DNA of 64,000 nucleotides from Cyanobacterium aponinum PCC 10605 (GTDB taxonomy: Bacteria; Cyanobacteriota; Cyanobacteriia; Cyanobacteriales; Cyanobacteriaceae): the NCBI RefSeq assembly GCF_000317675.1, contig NC_019776.1, positions 1,116,001 through 1,180,000 on the forward strand, read 5' to 3'. The translations under genes and the position numbers were made by a program. This document shows, one piece after another, positions 35,525-45,164 of the stretch (position 1 is its first letter; each line of letters begins with the position of its first letter). The notes under the pieces are model-generated. The model was not told the origin of the DNA and made no database searches. It saw only the letters and a list, made by a program, of their open reading frames with translations.

Positions 35525-36528
35525 TTAATAAAAAAGGGTTCATAATCTAAGCTGGATTCCAATAAACATCGTGCTAACATTCGGGCTTGTTCGAGAAAAA
35601 TTTGATTGAGTTTTAGTTTGCGGTTTTGAGGGGGATATAATAAATACTGGTTCATTCTTTCTTCTAATTCTCGCAACAACAACTTTTTGGCGGTGACACT
35701 TAACCAGATTCCTTGTCCATCAGAGGAAGGTTGAAAATCAGCTATATCCAACATTTGAGATTGAATGAGGGAAATGACTGCATAATCAACTAAAATCGGT
35801 CTAAATTCCTCCATTAAATCTAGGACTAGGTTTGGGCGGTAAGGTTGAATAGAATGAAAAAAACCTAAATAGGGATCTAATCCAGCTTTTACGCAAACTG
35901 CAAAAATACGAGCTAATAAGACTCCATAACCCCAACTGAGTAAGGCATTGATGGGATCTTTTGGAGGGCGACGGTTTCTGCCGTTAAATTGCCAATGAGG
36001 TGGGAAAAAATGTTGTAAGGCTTGATAATAACTTCGGGCAGAAATTCCTTCTATGCCCATTAATTCATCTCTTGTTCTGGGTTTATCAATGTTTTTGAGT
36101 TGCAATTGATATACATTGATTGTATCTATGGATTCTGATAATTGAGCTATTTTTCCCTTTGTGGCACGGTTTTTTATTTGTAATAATGCTCGTTGATTGC
36201 GGATTTTACCGTAGGCGAATTTTTGGGCAAAAGCTAAACCAAAAGATGTTTCAACAGTGCGATATTGTGCTAAACGAATAAGAGGATTTGAGGCAAAACT
36301 AGCTTGCAATCTTCCTCTAAATTGTCCATCTTGCCTTAAAAAAATTGCTTCGATACCTTGATCTAATAAAGCGGAAATAACGGCATCGGTTAATTGCACT
36401 CCGGGTAATATGACTAATAATTCTAGTTCACTTAGCCGACAAGTATAGGTTTGATTTTTTTTAATGGTAAAGGTTTGATTTTTATAGTGAACTTTTGTAC
36501 CGGGTTCGGTTAAATATAAAGCAGTCAT
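35521..36528 (-). CDS. cas1: CRISPR-associated endonuclease Cas1
   Basis: A 335-residue integrase that inserts new spacers at the leader-repeat junction. Predicted metal-binding residues are Glu160 (LMGIEGISARSYYQAL), His225 (FFHSIQPYRPNL) and Glu240 (DLMEEFRP). All are intact and the length is typical. It is the first gene of the cas1-cas2 pair. Upstream there is only a divergent small membrane-protein gene, so the adaptation module stands alone and the interference genes must be elsewhere. Confidence 0.96.
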   Translation of the reverse strand: MTALYLTEPGTKVHYKNQTFTIKKNQTYTCRLSELELLVILPGVQLTDAVISALLDQGIEAIFLRQDGQFRGRLQASFASNPLIRLAQYRTVETSFGLAFAQKFAYGKIRNQRALLQIKNRATKGKIAQLSESIDTINVYQLQLKNIDKPRTRDELMGIEGISARSYYQALQHFFPPHWQFNGRNRRPPKDPINALLSWGYGVLLARIFAVCVKAGLDPYLGFFHSIQPYRPNLVLDLMEEFRPILVDYAVISLIQSQMLDIADFQPSSDGQGIWLSVTAKKLLLRELEERMNQYLLYPPQNRKLKLNQIFLEQARMLARCLLESSLDYEPFFIK

Positions 36529-36620
36529 TTTTTCTCTTTTATTGTCGTTAAGAATACAACATATTTACAATGATTCTCTTATTATGTTAGTAATACTTTT
36601 TATTGTTGAGGAGAATTTTT

Positions 36621-36929
36621 ATGAATTTTGCTTTAGTTAGGACGATAGTTCGCTTTCGCAACGTTTTTGTGGCGATTCTCAATGGGGTGATTACTTGGAT
36701 TATTTTAATTATTGCACCGTTAGGTTTATTTACCGTAATTATATGTACGATCGCAGTTTTTTTAAGTAGTGTGATTTTTGGTTTAGTGGGGGATTTCTTT
36801 TTATTTATGATGCTTCGACAGGGAAATTTTAATGGTGTAACGGGTGTTGGCGAGAATCGAAAATTTGTAGATTCAGAGTTGCCTTCTATGAGATATTCTG
36901 AATCCATAAGAAAGAAAAATTATGATTAG
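36621..36929 (+). CDS. Small membrane protein of unknown function, divergent from cas1
   Basis: 102 residues from the ATG at 36621, which has a strong GAGGAG 7 bp upstream; an in-frame TTG at 36603 is rejected. Two long hydrophobic segments (~16-45 and ~47-68) are followed by a hydrophilic tail. No known domain. It faces away from cas1 with a 92-bp shared upstream region, so it may simply be a neighbour. Confidence 0.65.
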   Translation: MNFALVRTIVRFRNVFVAILNGVITWIILIIAPLGLFTVIICTIAVFLSSVIFGLVGDFFLFMMLRQGNFNGVTGVGENRKFVDSELPSMRYSESIRKKNYD

Positions 36930-36999
36930 ACTTGTTGCAGGAGTTAATAATATTTCATGTCATAATTAAGCAACCCCAAATTATTTTGCCTAATGTCAG

Positions 37000-37938
37000 T
37001 TACTTAGGGTGTCTTTTTTTCCACGCTTCGAGCAAAATTAAAACTACGGCAAAAATTAGAGGCAATAGGTAGTAAACAAATCTGTAAGCAATTAAGCCTC
37101 CTAACATTTGAGGTGCGCTTATCGATTCTGGTCTTAAATATAGCATCACTGTTTCAAATACTCCTAATCCTCCCGGCACAGTGCTAATTAAACCAGCAGT
37201 TAAAGCAACAATATAGATACCAAAAAAACCGATATATGTCATAGAAAGATTGGGAGGTAATAATAAGTAAAGCACTAAGGCGGCTAATCCCCAATCTAAA
37301 CCAGCAACAATAATTGTACCAAGGGAAATGATCGGTTTGGGAAAGGTGATTTCCTCTCCTGCAATGGTAACGGAATGTTTAATAGTGACACTGATGATGA
37401 AATAGATTAACACTAAGGATAAGAATATAAATCCTAGGGGATGAATGGATGCAAAGGGTAGTTTAATGGCACTGGGAAGGGTTAATGGATCTAAAATAGA
37501 GACGATTCCACTAATACTTAGTAAGCCTAACCAAAATGTTAGGTGAGTGAAAACAATTAATTCTCCTATTTTGATTTTATTTACTCCCCATAAGCCGTAA
37601 TAGCGGTAACGAATTGCTGTGCCTGAGAAAGCTGTAAAACCCACAGTATTACCTACTGCATAACTGACAAAAGCAGTAAAGGCTATTTTCAAAACGGATA
37701 GTTTTTGTTTTATATGAATAAATCCTAAAATGTCATATCCTGTCATTAAGGCATAACCAAATCCTGTTACTAATAGGGCTAACATTTTTCTTTGTTGAGA
37801 AATATTTTGTAGGTATTGCCAAACACTATTAATATTATATTTTTTTAGCTCAGATGCGATCGCGGCTACGGATATAGAGAGTAGAATAATAACAAATAAA
37901 ATGGGGATAAGTTGACGTAATTTTGTCATGTCAGGCAA
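37000..37938 (-). CDS. Lysylphosphatidylglycerol-synthase-type transmembrane protein
   Basis: A 312-residue polytopic membrane protein (about eight hydrophobic segments) of the PF03706/UPF0104 family. Marks are YALMTGYDILGF, TGLISTVPGGLGVFETVMLYL style blocks (here LTAGLISTVPGGLGVFE) and the RFVYYLLPLIFA end. The MprF flippase domain belongs to this family, but the catalytic aminoacyl-transfer domain is absent, so lipid flipping or a related transport role is more likely than synthesis. The stop is 71 bp from the previous convergent gene. Confidence 0.8.
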   Translation of the reverse strand: MPDMTKLRQLIPILFVIILLSISVAAIASELKKYNINSVWQYLQNISQQRKMLALLVTGFGYALMTGYDILGFIHIKQKLSVLKIAFTAFVSYAVGNTVGFTAFSGTAIRYRYYGLWGVNKIKIGELIVFTHLTFWLGLLSISGIVSILDPLTLPSAIKLPFASIHPLGFIFLSLVLIYFIISVTIKHSVTIAGEEITFPKPIISLGTIIVAGLDWGLAALVLYLLLPPNLSMTYIGFFGIYIVALTAGLISTVPGGLGVFETVMLYLRPESISAPQMLGGLIAYRFVYYLLPLIFAVVLILLEAWKKRHPK

Positions 37939-38027
37939 CTAAAATAAACAAGAATTAATAAATGAAAGTTATTTTTTAAACTAAACTATAAAAGTGAGTT
38001 TTGGTGATTAGAGGTATTTTAGTCAAT

Positions 38028-38828
38028 ATGGATAAGATAAAAACAAAAATAGGATGGAAAAATAATCTTGATAAACTACTTTTTATTCTTGCTAGTTTGT
38101 ATTTAATTTTGATACTGGGCTTGTGGTTAAAAAATCGGCAACAAACAGTTAATTCTCAATCTCAAACTGTTAACCCGAATAAGCAAATCATATCAGAAAG
38201 CAACCTCATAGAAACAAATACTATCAATAACCAAAATACAGAAGAAAATCTCCTCAATGACGAAAATATTTCTCCAAATCAAGAAGATATTGAAAATCAA
38301 ATACTATCCACAGGTAATAACATTACATCGACATTAGAAATACCACCTCTGCCCAGTAACCAATCAACGGTAAATAATATTCCGTTACCTCCCCCCGATT
38401 TACAACCCCTTCCAATTCCTCAACCGCCCCAACCAGTTGCTAATTCATCAATCACTACAAATAACCTATCGAATAATAATACAAAACCGAATCTTACCTC
38501 TTCTTCATCTATTCCTAAGGTAAACAAAGTACCTGTAATTGCTTCTCTTTCTAAAGATAACTCTAATATACCTGAGCAAATAGCTTTAAATTCCGTTCCA
38601 GAAAGCACAGAAGAAAAAACCCAAGGAAATTATACTTTAATTGGGCTAGTTCAATTACCTGATAGTAAAAGTGTTGCTTTATTCAAAGTAAACAACATAA
38701 CAGAAAAAGTATCCCTTGGAAAGGAAATTGGTGCAACAGGATGGGTTTTAATGGCAGTTAATGAAAAACAGGCGGTAGTTAGTAAACAAAATCAGTCAGT
38801 TTATTTACAAGTGGGAGAAACTTTTTAG
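38028..38828 (+). CDS. Single-pass membrane protein with disordered linker and GspC/PilP-like end
   Basis: About 266 residues from the ATG at 38028; a TTG nine codons earlier is less likely. A transmembrane helix at ~20-40 is followed by a 150-residue Asn/Pro/Ser-rich linker. The compact C-terminal domain (~200-266: YTLIGLVQLPDSKSVALFKV...SLGKEIGATGWVLMAV...) resembles the small beta domain of GspC/PulC or PilP secretion proteins. That similarity is by eye only. Function is unknown. Confidence 0.6.
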   Translation: MDKIKTKIGWKNNLDKLLFILASLYLILILGLWLKNRQQTVNSQSQTVNPNKQIISESNLIETNTINNQNTEENLLNDENISPNQEDIENQILSTGNNITSTLEIPPLPSNQSTVNNIPLPPPDLQPLPIPQPPQPVANSSITTNNLSNNNTKPNLTSSSSIPKVNKVPVIASLSKDNSNIPEQIALNSVPESTEEKTQGNYTLIGLVQLPDSKSVALFKVNNITEKVSLGKEIGATGWVLMAVNEKQAVVSKQNQSVYLQVGETF

Positions 38829-39122
38829 CTAACCTCTGTTCAGCATAAGAATATCAAATTTTGGTAGATAGGTTTTAGATTTCAGGTGGCAGGTGAAGTG
38901 TTTATTAATTCAAAACTTTGATACATACTGAGATCTTACATCAGTACTTTTGCCTTTAGCAAATTAAACTCTCATTAGACATCTGGTAGGAAATATGAAT
39001 ATAGGCTCGTAGTTAGGGCTTGGTTCCCTTATTTTGAGAATTGTTGGAGATGTCTATTCGTGAATGGTTGATAGAAGTTAGAATCCCTCACCATAATCTT
39101 TTTATTAGGTGACAGGAGAGTG
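38829..39122. repeat. Gap with a partial dispersed-repeat end
   Basis: AACCTCTGTTCAGCATAAGAATATC at ~38832 is a diverged end of the AACCTSAGTTCGG repeat, followed by ttaga tttcaggtggcaggtg-like modules. The rest is unique sequence with no ORF. Confidence 0.5.
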
Positions 39123-39986
39123 TTAACTCACTTCTATTTCAATTTGAGTGTGGAAGATTTCTTGAGGTTGTAGGTATTTTAGTTGTTCTTTTGTATTAAT
39201 ACTGTTGCGTGGTGAACTCCAAGGTTCAAGGCAGATATACTCTTTACCCTCCAATGTCCAAAATACTAAAGTTGAAAAGAAATCATCGTATTTTACTTTA
39301 ACAGTTAAATCTCTTTTTTCATCTGTAAATGAGGCTTTATTTCCTTGAAGTTTTGTAAAAGCGATGTCAATTTCTGGACTGTTGTAGTCTAAATTACCAT
39401 CAAAACTAAATGTTTTATCTCCTGTTTTATTTTGGTATTCAGTAGCAGGAATATTCAATTTTAATTTGTCTTTATTACCACAGTAAAAATAAGGATGAAA
39501 CCCTGTAGAAAAGGGCATTTTTTTGTTTGATTTATTTTCGTAGGATTGTTCGATAATAAGTTTTTTTCCTAACAATTCATAACTAAATATTAATTCAAAT
39601 TCAAAGGGATAAACTTCTAAGGTTTCTTGATTACTTTTTAAACTTAAAATAATCTTAGCTGATTTACTGTGAGATTGTCCTATTACTTTCCAAGGTAAAT
39701 CCCTAGCGAAACCATGTTGTTTTAAGATATATTTTTTGTCTTCAAAATAAAAGATATTTTCAGGTAAATTACCACAGATAGGAAATAAAACGGGAATACC
39801 ACCTCTGACACTTAAACTGGGATTTTTAAATCTTTCTTGATCTAAATACAGTATATTTTGACCTTGTATTTTCCAATTGGTGACGATTCCTCCTTTTTCT
39901 GGCACAATTTCTAAACGAGAGTCATTTTCTATATCTTTGAGAATATATATTAAATATTCTTCTTGTTTTACGGCTATATTAAACAT
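39123..39986 (-). CDS. Aldose-1-epimerase-like (galactose mutarotase fold) protein
   Basis: 287 residues. GGIVTNWKIQGQNILYL and SVRGGIPVLFPICGN are the start of the mutarotase-like beta sandwich. STGFHPYFYCGNKDKL holds a catalytic His, and YICLEPWSSPRNS carries the late Glu. The RGGIPVLFP motif matches the hexose-6-phosphate mutarotase (YeaD-like) branch more than GalM. It would interconvert anomers of a sugar or sugar phosphate. Monocistronic. Confidence 0.85.
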   Translation of the reverse strand: MFNIAVKQEEYLIYILKDIENDSRLEIVPEKGGIVTNWKIQGQNILYLDQERFKNPSLSVRGGIPVLFPICGNLPENIFYFEDKKYILKQHGFARDLPWKVIGQSHSKSAKIILSLKSNQETLEVYPFEFELIFSYELLGKKLIIEQSYENKSNKKMPFSTGFHPYFYCGNKDKLKLNIPATEYQNKTGDKTFSFDGNLDYNSPEIDIAFTKLQGNKASFTDEKRDLTVKVKYDDFFSTLVFWTLEGKEYICLEPWSSPRNSINTKEQLKYLQPQEIFHTQIEIEVS

Positions 39987-40100
39987 GGTGAGAAATTAGA
40001 AATTAAAAATTAACAATTAAGAATAAGAAGCAAAAGTCAAAATTTTTGAATGATGAGTAATAATCGGTAGTTAAGGGATATAAGTTCAAAAGTTATTTAA

Positions 40101-40790
40101 TTAGTTAATAGTGAAAATATTTTGTAAATAATAGGCTAAAATTCCACAAATAACGGGTACGGTTAAATTATCAATGCCAAAAGAGGAAAAAGTTTCTAAA
40201 ATTGTAGCAAAGATTCCAATGAGTAAGGCGATAATGAATAGTTTTGTCTGTATTGTAGCAACTATTCCGAAGATTGAAATAACTACTAAGATACTCACTA
40301 ATGTCATGGTTAATGAACCTTCCCAACTTTTTTTATTGCCCAATAGTTGATATTTATGTTTACCCCATTTTTGTCCAATTAATGCGGCCATACCGTCTCC
40401 ATAACTCATGATAAGAATACCAATGGCGGTAAATTGTTTTTCTCCTTCATGCCAAAACAGAGCAGTTAAAATACCGATACTAATAGCATAAAATAATGTG
40501 CCAAGGCTATGTCTGCCCACACTATTGACACTCGGAAGAATTGGTAAGTAGTAAGATGCGATCGCAACTATACTAGCAGTAATAACAGCTAATAAAATCA
40601 CATCTGAGGTAATATTTAACCACCATGCCAAGAGAATAACATTACCTGTCCCGATATGAACTATTTTGCGAGTTAATTCGCTATCTGTTTTGTGAAGACG
40701 ATTGAGAATTTCTGCGATTAATAACAAACCTCCTATATATACGGTAATCAGTAAAATTGAACCAATTTGATTCGATAAATTAACTAACAT
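40101..40790 (-). CDS. Phytol/polyprenol kinase family protein (VTE5-like)
   Basis: A 229-residue membrane protein with about seven hydrophobic segments. TRKIVHIGTGNVI and SYGDGMAALIGQKWGKHKY...KKSWEGSLTM are signatures of the CTP-dependent dolichol/phytol kinase family. In Synechocystis the homologue phosphorylates phytol released from chlorophyll for tocopherol synthesis. It overlaps the upstream ictB-like gene by 11 bp, so the two are translated together. Confidence 0.85.
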   Translation of the reverse strand: MLVNLSNQIGSILLITVYIGGLLLIAEILNRLHKTDSELTRKIVHIGTGNVILLAWWLNITSDVILLAVITASIVAIASYYLPILPSVNSVGRHSLGTLFYAISIGILTALFWHEGEKQFTAIGILIMSYGDGMAALIGQKWGKHKYQLLGNKKSWEGSLTMTLVSILVVISIFGIVATIQTKLFIIALLIGIFATILETFSSFGIDNLTVPVICGILAYYLQNIFTIN

Positions 40791-42159
40791 GATTATCGGT
40801 TTCCGATTTTAATGAATAAACCGCCGCTACCATCGCTACACATAGCCACCACAAGGTATTGATTTGAGGACGATACCATACTGTATCAAATAAACCCTGA
40901 GTTGCTAAACCTGCCAGAGATGCGATCGCACCTAAAATCCAGATTGCTTGTAAATCATTACTAGGTTTCATTTTTTTGATTAATACCATCCCCCTCTTAA
41001 ACGTCGTCACAATGACGGCTAGGAAAGAGAATAAACCAATTAAACCAGTTTCTAGGGCTATTTCAAGAAAAATAGAATAGGCACTTAAGGCGGTGAATTT
41101 AGTTTGCATATAAAGGGGATAAATTTGATTAAAAACTTCATTCCCTGGACCAATCCCAATTAAAGGATAATCTTGTAACATTTGTAAAGCAGAAATCCAA
41201 ACATTGATACGAAAATTATTACTACTATCCCCTCGCCAAGAAAAAAGACTAAAAATTCGGATTCTCAAGGGCTCAACAAAAATCATAGCAACGCCAACCA
41301 AAAGCAGAAAAGAGGTAATTACTGTTGGGATTAACCATTTACGCCAAAAGGGTGACAAATACTCATTCCACCAAAACTTAAAGCCAAGGAGAAAGACAAT
41401 ACCTGTGCCAATTAATGCTAACCATCCCCCTCTGCTACCTGTAAAATAAACACAAGCAACATTGATGACTAAAGCAAATCCTGCCAAAATTTTTTGTGGT
41501 TTAGTTTTCCAAACAATTAAAGCCACTACGGAAAAAGCTACCGCAGGAATTAAATAACCAGCCAACAAATTAGGATTACCCAAAAAACTATAAACTCTTG
41601 TAGTATCAGCTAAAGGAGAAGTGGGATCAGTCCAAGTAGCTAGAGGTTTAACACCGATAAATTGTTGTCTTACACCATAAGCACTTACAATCAGGGATAC
41701 CAATAAATATGTACCCATGATCAGCGCTCGCATCTTTGTTTTAGCAAAAACTCGACTAGCCAAAGCAAACAGAAGTAAATAGAGAGTAAATTTAACTAAT
41801 CCTGATAAAGCGGCCATTTTCAACGGAGAAAAAGCAGTAGCCGCCACAGAAATTAACCAATAAGCAAAAATGCAAAGATGGATGGGAGTAATTTGATTTT
41901 TGTCAATATCAGAAACCGTTAATAAAACCCAGAATCCACCTCCTGCCAAAAGAATAATTCCCACTAGGGTATTACTGGTAAAAGGTGAACTGATAATAAC
42001 TAAACAAACAAAAATAGCCGTAATAATATCACTATAGCCGAGAAGATAACTACTCGATCGCCATGGGGATAGTAAGCCGACTAAATTACCTATTAAACTG
42101 CCTTTAAGCCAATTTAACAAAAAAAATTTTTCGTCTTGAGAATGTTTTAATGTTGACAT
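40780..42159 (-). CDS. ictB: IctB-family membrane protein (O-antigen ligase-like)
   Basis: 459 residues with about ten transmembrane helices and the Wzy/O-antigen-ligase loop (RINVWISALQMLQDYPLIGIGPGNEVFNQIYP) near 330-360. The N-terminal SPWRSSSYLLGYSDIITAI matches cyanobacterial IctB. IctB was first proposed to take part in inorganic carbon accumulation, but its fold points to polysaccharide ligation, so the role is disputed. The downstream kinase gene overlaps its end. Confidence 0.88.
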   Translation of the reverse strand: MSTLKHSQDEKFFLLNWLKGSLIGNLVGLLSPWRSSSYLLGYSDIITAIFVCLVIISSPFTSNTLVGIILLAGGGFWVLLTVSDIDKNQITPIHLCIFAYWLISVAATAFSPLKMAALSGLVKFTLYLLLFALASRVFAKTKMRALIMGTYLLVSLIVSAYGVRQQFIGVKPLATWTDPTSPLADTTRVYSFLGNPNLLAGYLIPAVAFSVVALIVWKTKPQKILAGFALVINVACVYFTGSRGGWLALIGTGIVFLLGFKFWWNEYLSPFWRKWLIPTVITSFLLLVGVAMIFVEPLRIRIFSLFSWRGDSSNNFRINVWISALQMLQDYPLIGIGPGNEVFNQIYPLYMQTKFTALSAYSIFLEIALETGLIGLFSFLAVIVTTFKRGMVLIKKMKPSNDLQAIWILGAIASLAGLATQGLFDTVWYRPQINTLWWLCVAMVAAVYSLKSETDNHVS

Positions 42160-42445
42160 GAGAAAGAATTTAATTAAAAAATTAAGAATTAAAAAAGCTC
42201 TATTACTTTGAGTATGGGAATTTTGGTTCGGGTAGGCTGAAAGGCAAGAGACAAAAATAAATAGTGAATAGTGAATAGTGAATAATTAATAACTCCGAAC
42301 ACTCATTACTCATTACTCGTTACTTATTACTTTCTCTAACACCTGCAACCTGAAACCTGAAACCTGACACCTTATCTCCCTTTCCCCTCATCCCCTCATC
42401 CCCTAAACACCCTGACAACCTGACACCTACTCTTATTCGATATTC
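42160..42445. repeat. Repeat-filled gap
   Basis: AGCTCTATTACTTTGAGTATG at 42196 matches the end of the 62293 repeat family. It is followed by tandem atagtgaatagtgaatagtgaa, ctcattactcattactcgttacttattac, a run of acctgaaacctgaaacctgacacc and ctcatcccctcatcccc. The end is the inverted module TCTTAAACCGAACTAAGGTT at 42443-42462, which begins to overlap the next gene's 3' end. Confidence 0.7.
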
Positions 42446-43366
42446 TTAAACCGAACTAAGGTTAATAATTAATTTCTCCCATTCAAAAAACAACTGGTGG
42501 AATAAATCAGGGTTTTCATCATGAAGACAATGACCTAAATTATCTAATAATTTTAAAGTGATTTGGGGATTAATCTGGGCTAATTTTTCTGCCATTATAG
42601 GAGGAATGAGGCGATCGCATTTCCCCCAAAGTAGTAATATAGGGATATGAACCTGAGATAAAAGAGTTTTTGCCGACACATTAAAATCATTCACATAACG
42701 AGTTAAAGCAATTAAAGCCCTTGCCGCCCCTTTATCTTGAGGAGGTGTCATAATAATATCAATTAATTCATCATTCACATTCTTATGATCAACATAGGCT
42801 AATTTAAGACTACGAGTAATAATACCCCGTTGGCGAACAAGATAAAAAATTAAACGAATTAACAAAGGAAATGCCACTAAATTCTCTATTTTTTGAAGAA
42901 TAGGATATAAAAAAGGGGGAATAACTTCTCTACGACCATAAATATCAGGTAAACTAATCATGACTAATCCCCGTGCTATTTTAGGGTAATTAGCTACCGC
43001 ATTTAAAGCGATTAAAGAACCAATAGAATTACCAATAATAATACAAGGTTGATTAATAAAATTGTCCCAAAAATCTTTCACTAATTCTGACCAAAAAGGA
43101 ATACCATACTCTGCATAGGCTTTTTCTGAATTACCAAAACCTAGTAAATCAATGGCATAAACCGAATGATTTTGCCTTAAAACAGGTATATTATATCGCC
43201 AATGCTTTAAAGAAGCCCCAAAACCATGTAAAAGGAGAATTGGTATTTGATTTTTTCCCGACATATTGGCAGGATAAAAACTATAACGGATACGCCAACC
43301 ATGCCAAAACCAATCCCTTTGTTTACCATATTTTTGAGCGTTATCAGAATTATCTTTTAGCTTCAT
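42446..43366 (-). CDS. Alpha/beta-fold hydrolase
   Basis: 306 residues. The oxyanion-hole motif LLLHGFGASLKHW is followed by the nucleophile elbow GNSIGSL (Ser at about 114). Asp of GKCDRLIPP and His of LGHCLHDE complete the triad. The RYSFYPANMSGKNQIPILLLHG start is like cyanobacterial homologues annotated as hydrolases of unknown substrate (haloperoxidase or esterase-like). The final codons abut repeat DNA. Confidence 0.85.
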   Translation of the reverse strand: MKLKDNSDNAQKYGKQRDWFWHGWRIRYSFYPANMSGKNQIPILLLHGFGASLKHWRYNIPVLRQNHSVYAIDLLGFGNSEKAYAEYGIPFWSELVKDFWDNFINQPCIIIGNSIGSLIALNAVANYPKIARGLVMISLPDIYGRREVIPPFLYPILQKIENLVAFPLLIRLIFYLVRQRGIITRSLKLAYVDHKNVNDELIDIIMTPPQDKGAARALIALTRYVNDFNVSAKTLLSQVHIPILLLWGKCDRLIPPIMAEKLAQINPQITLKLLDNLGHCLHDENPDLFHQLFFEWEKLIINLSSV

Positions 43367-43415
43367 TTGCGATTAAAATCAAACCGTAAAACCTTAATTT
43401 AACTTATTTATAACA

Positions 43416-44288
43416 ATGACAACAAAAATATTATTATTTGGAAGTAACGGACAAGTAGGCACTGAATTAAGCACTCATTTATCCAAAATAGGAGATTTAA
43501 CCCTGATTAATCGAAGTATTGTTGACTTAACTTCGGAAAAGGATGTTAGAAATTGTATCCGAGATTGTAAACCCCAATTTATCGTCAATGCCGCCGCTTA
43601 TACTGCCGTTGATAAAGCAGAATCTGAACCCCAATTAGCTCAACAAATAAATGCGATCGCCCCTCAAATTATCGCAGAAGAAAGCAATAAAATTAATGCA
43701 CAATTTATTCATATTTCCACAGATTATGTTTTTGATGGCAAATCAAATATTCCTTATTTAGAATCTGATAATACTAATCCTTTAGGTGTTTATGGCAAAA
43801 GTAAATTACAAGGAGAAGAAAATATAAAAGAAAATAGTGATAATTATATAATTTTAAGAACTGCGTGGGTGTACGGAAAATATGGTAAGGGAAATTTTTT
43901 AAAAACTATGTTAAGAGTGGGAGAAGAAAGAGATATTTTAAAAGTAGTAATAGATCAAATTGGTTGCCCCACTTATGCTGAAGATATAGCCATAATAATC
44001 AAAAAAATAATTGAACAAAATAAGGGAGAAAAATACCGTCAAGACATATATCATTTTACAAATTTAGGAGTTTGTAGCTGGTACGATTTTGCTGTCAATA
44101 TTTTTCGTCAAGCCCGAAAATTAAATTATCCCCTGAAAGTTAAAGAAATTATACCCATTTCCACCACAGAATACCCAACTCCTGCCCAGCGCCCTGCCTA
44201 TTCTGTTCTCAGTACTAGAAAAATTAGGAATGACTATAATATTAATGGTGACTATTGGTTGGAATCCCTAGAGAGATATTTTCAATAA
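43416..44288 (+). CDS. rfbD: dTDP-4-dehydrorhamnose reductase
   Basis: A 290-residue NADPH enzyme that makes dTDP-L-rhamnose for surface polysaccharides. The Rossmann loop GSNGQVGTEL is at 9-18, and the YGKSKLQGE motif carries the catalytic Tyr-x3-Lys. STDYVFDGKS and TAWVYGKYGKGNF are typical of RfbD. It is divergent from the hydrolase with a 49-bp gap. No rfbA, rfbB or rfbC is adjacent. Confidence 0.93.
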   Translation: MTTKILLFGSNGQVGTELSTHLSKIGDLTLINRSIVDLTSEKDVRNCIRDCKPQFIVNAAAYTAVDKAESEPQLAQQINAIAPQIIAEESNKINAQFIHISTDYVFDGKSNIPYLESDNTNPLGVYGKSKLQGEENIKENSDNYIILRTAWVYGKYGKGNFLKTMLRVGEERDILKVVIDQIGCPTYAEDIAIIIKKIIEQNKGEKYRQDIYHFTNLGVCSWYDFAVNIFRQARKLNYPLKVKEIIPISTTEYPTPAQRPAYSVLSTRKIRNDYNINGDYWLESLERYFQ

Positions 44289-44562
44289 GAAATTTTAGAA
44301 ATTAAGAAAAGTCAAAAGGGCAATTAGTAATTAATAATTAAAAACGTTATTGCTGATTTAAAACAAGATTCCTCATTTAAGTGGGGAATAGAAAACCATG
44401 TACTAGGCAATAGTGATAATATTCTGATGTCTATGTCTCAATTTTTAGCATAATTTCAGTACATTTCAGACGATTATTAAGCAACGCTTTAAAAACTTCT
44501 CATACTGAAAACTAAACATCTTGTTAAGCCAAAATTGATCGAATTTAAAGTAAAAAAGACAA
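44289..44562. other. Intergenic region with one coding-like remnant
   Basis: On the plus strand 44350-44452 reads VIADLKQDSSFKWGIENHVL and on to SMSQFLA then a stop, in frame but without a good start, so it may be the tail of a lost gene. No repeat modules of the main families other than short ttaataattaa runs are present. Confidence 0.35.
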
Positions 44563-44997
44563 TTATTTTTGTTTTAAATTTTTATTTAGTTTAGTATGAT
44601 TTTTCCATAATTTTATAGTAGAATTTTTATAAATTTTAGCGATAAAAGGGGCAGTGTTAGTAGTGGCAAAATTATCTATTTTTTCTATAGTTTGTTCAAA
44701 AATCTCTATCATTTTAGCATTATTTAAATCAGCAGAAACAAGGGTAAAAACTTTTGCTTTAAAATAAGCCATAGCTTTAATCTCCAAAATATTTCTACCG
44801 ATATTTGTATCTTTAGTTAAAACAACCCAACCTTTTTTACTAACAATTGGTAGCCATTCTATATCGGGGGAGTTTGAGGGAAAATGATTTTTATGAAGTT
44901 CAACCTTAACCCCTAAGTTTTGTAATGCCTTAGCCACTGATTTACCTAATGTTCTGTCAATAAAATAAGTGTGTTTAAATTTGTGATGTTTACTCAT
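44563..44997 (-). CDS. PIN-like domain protein, probable toxin
   Basis: 144 residues. The PIN-like fold is suggested by FIDRTLGKSVAKALQNLGVK, SPDIEWLPIVSKKGWVVLTKD (acidic residues of the putative RNase site) and a C-terminal helix. The layout fits the PIN-like family often paired with DUF433 proteins. The tail is unusually basic. It lies 167 bp downstream of a DUF433 gene, so it is plausibly the toxin of a type II pair that acts by cutting RNA (inference). Confidence 0.7.
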   Translation of the reverse strand: MSKHHKFKHTYFIDRTLGKSVAKALQNLGVKVELHKNHFPSNSPDIEWLPIVSKKGWVVLTKDTNIGRNILEIKAMAYFKAKVFTLVSADLNNAKMIEIFEQTIEKIDNFATTNTAPFIAKIYKNSTIKLWKNHTKLNKNLKQK

Positions 44998-45164
44998 TTA
45001 ATTTTTATTGTACTTAGGATTTATTTTCAGGTATCTTGGCATTTTTTATGAATTTATTTTCTATTTTTGATTGAGAAAAAACATAATTATTCAAAGTAAA
45101 AAATATCTAAAACTTTTGCCTATTAACAACGGAGAATAATTGTTTATTTGAGCTATATTAAAAC

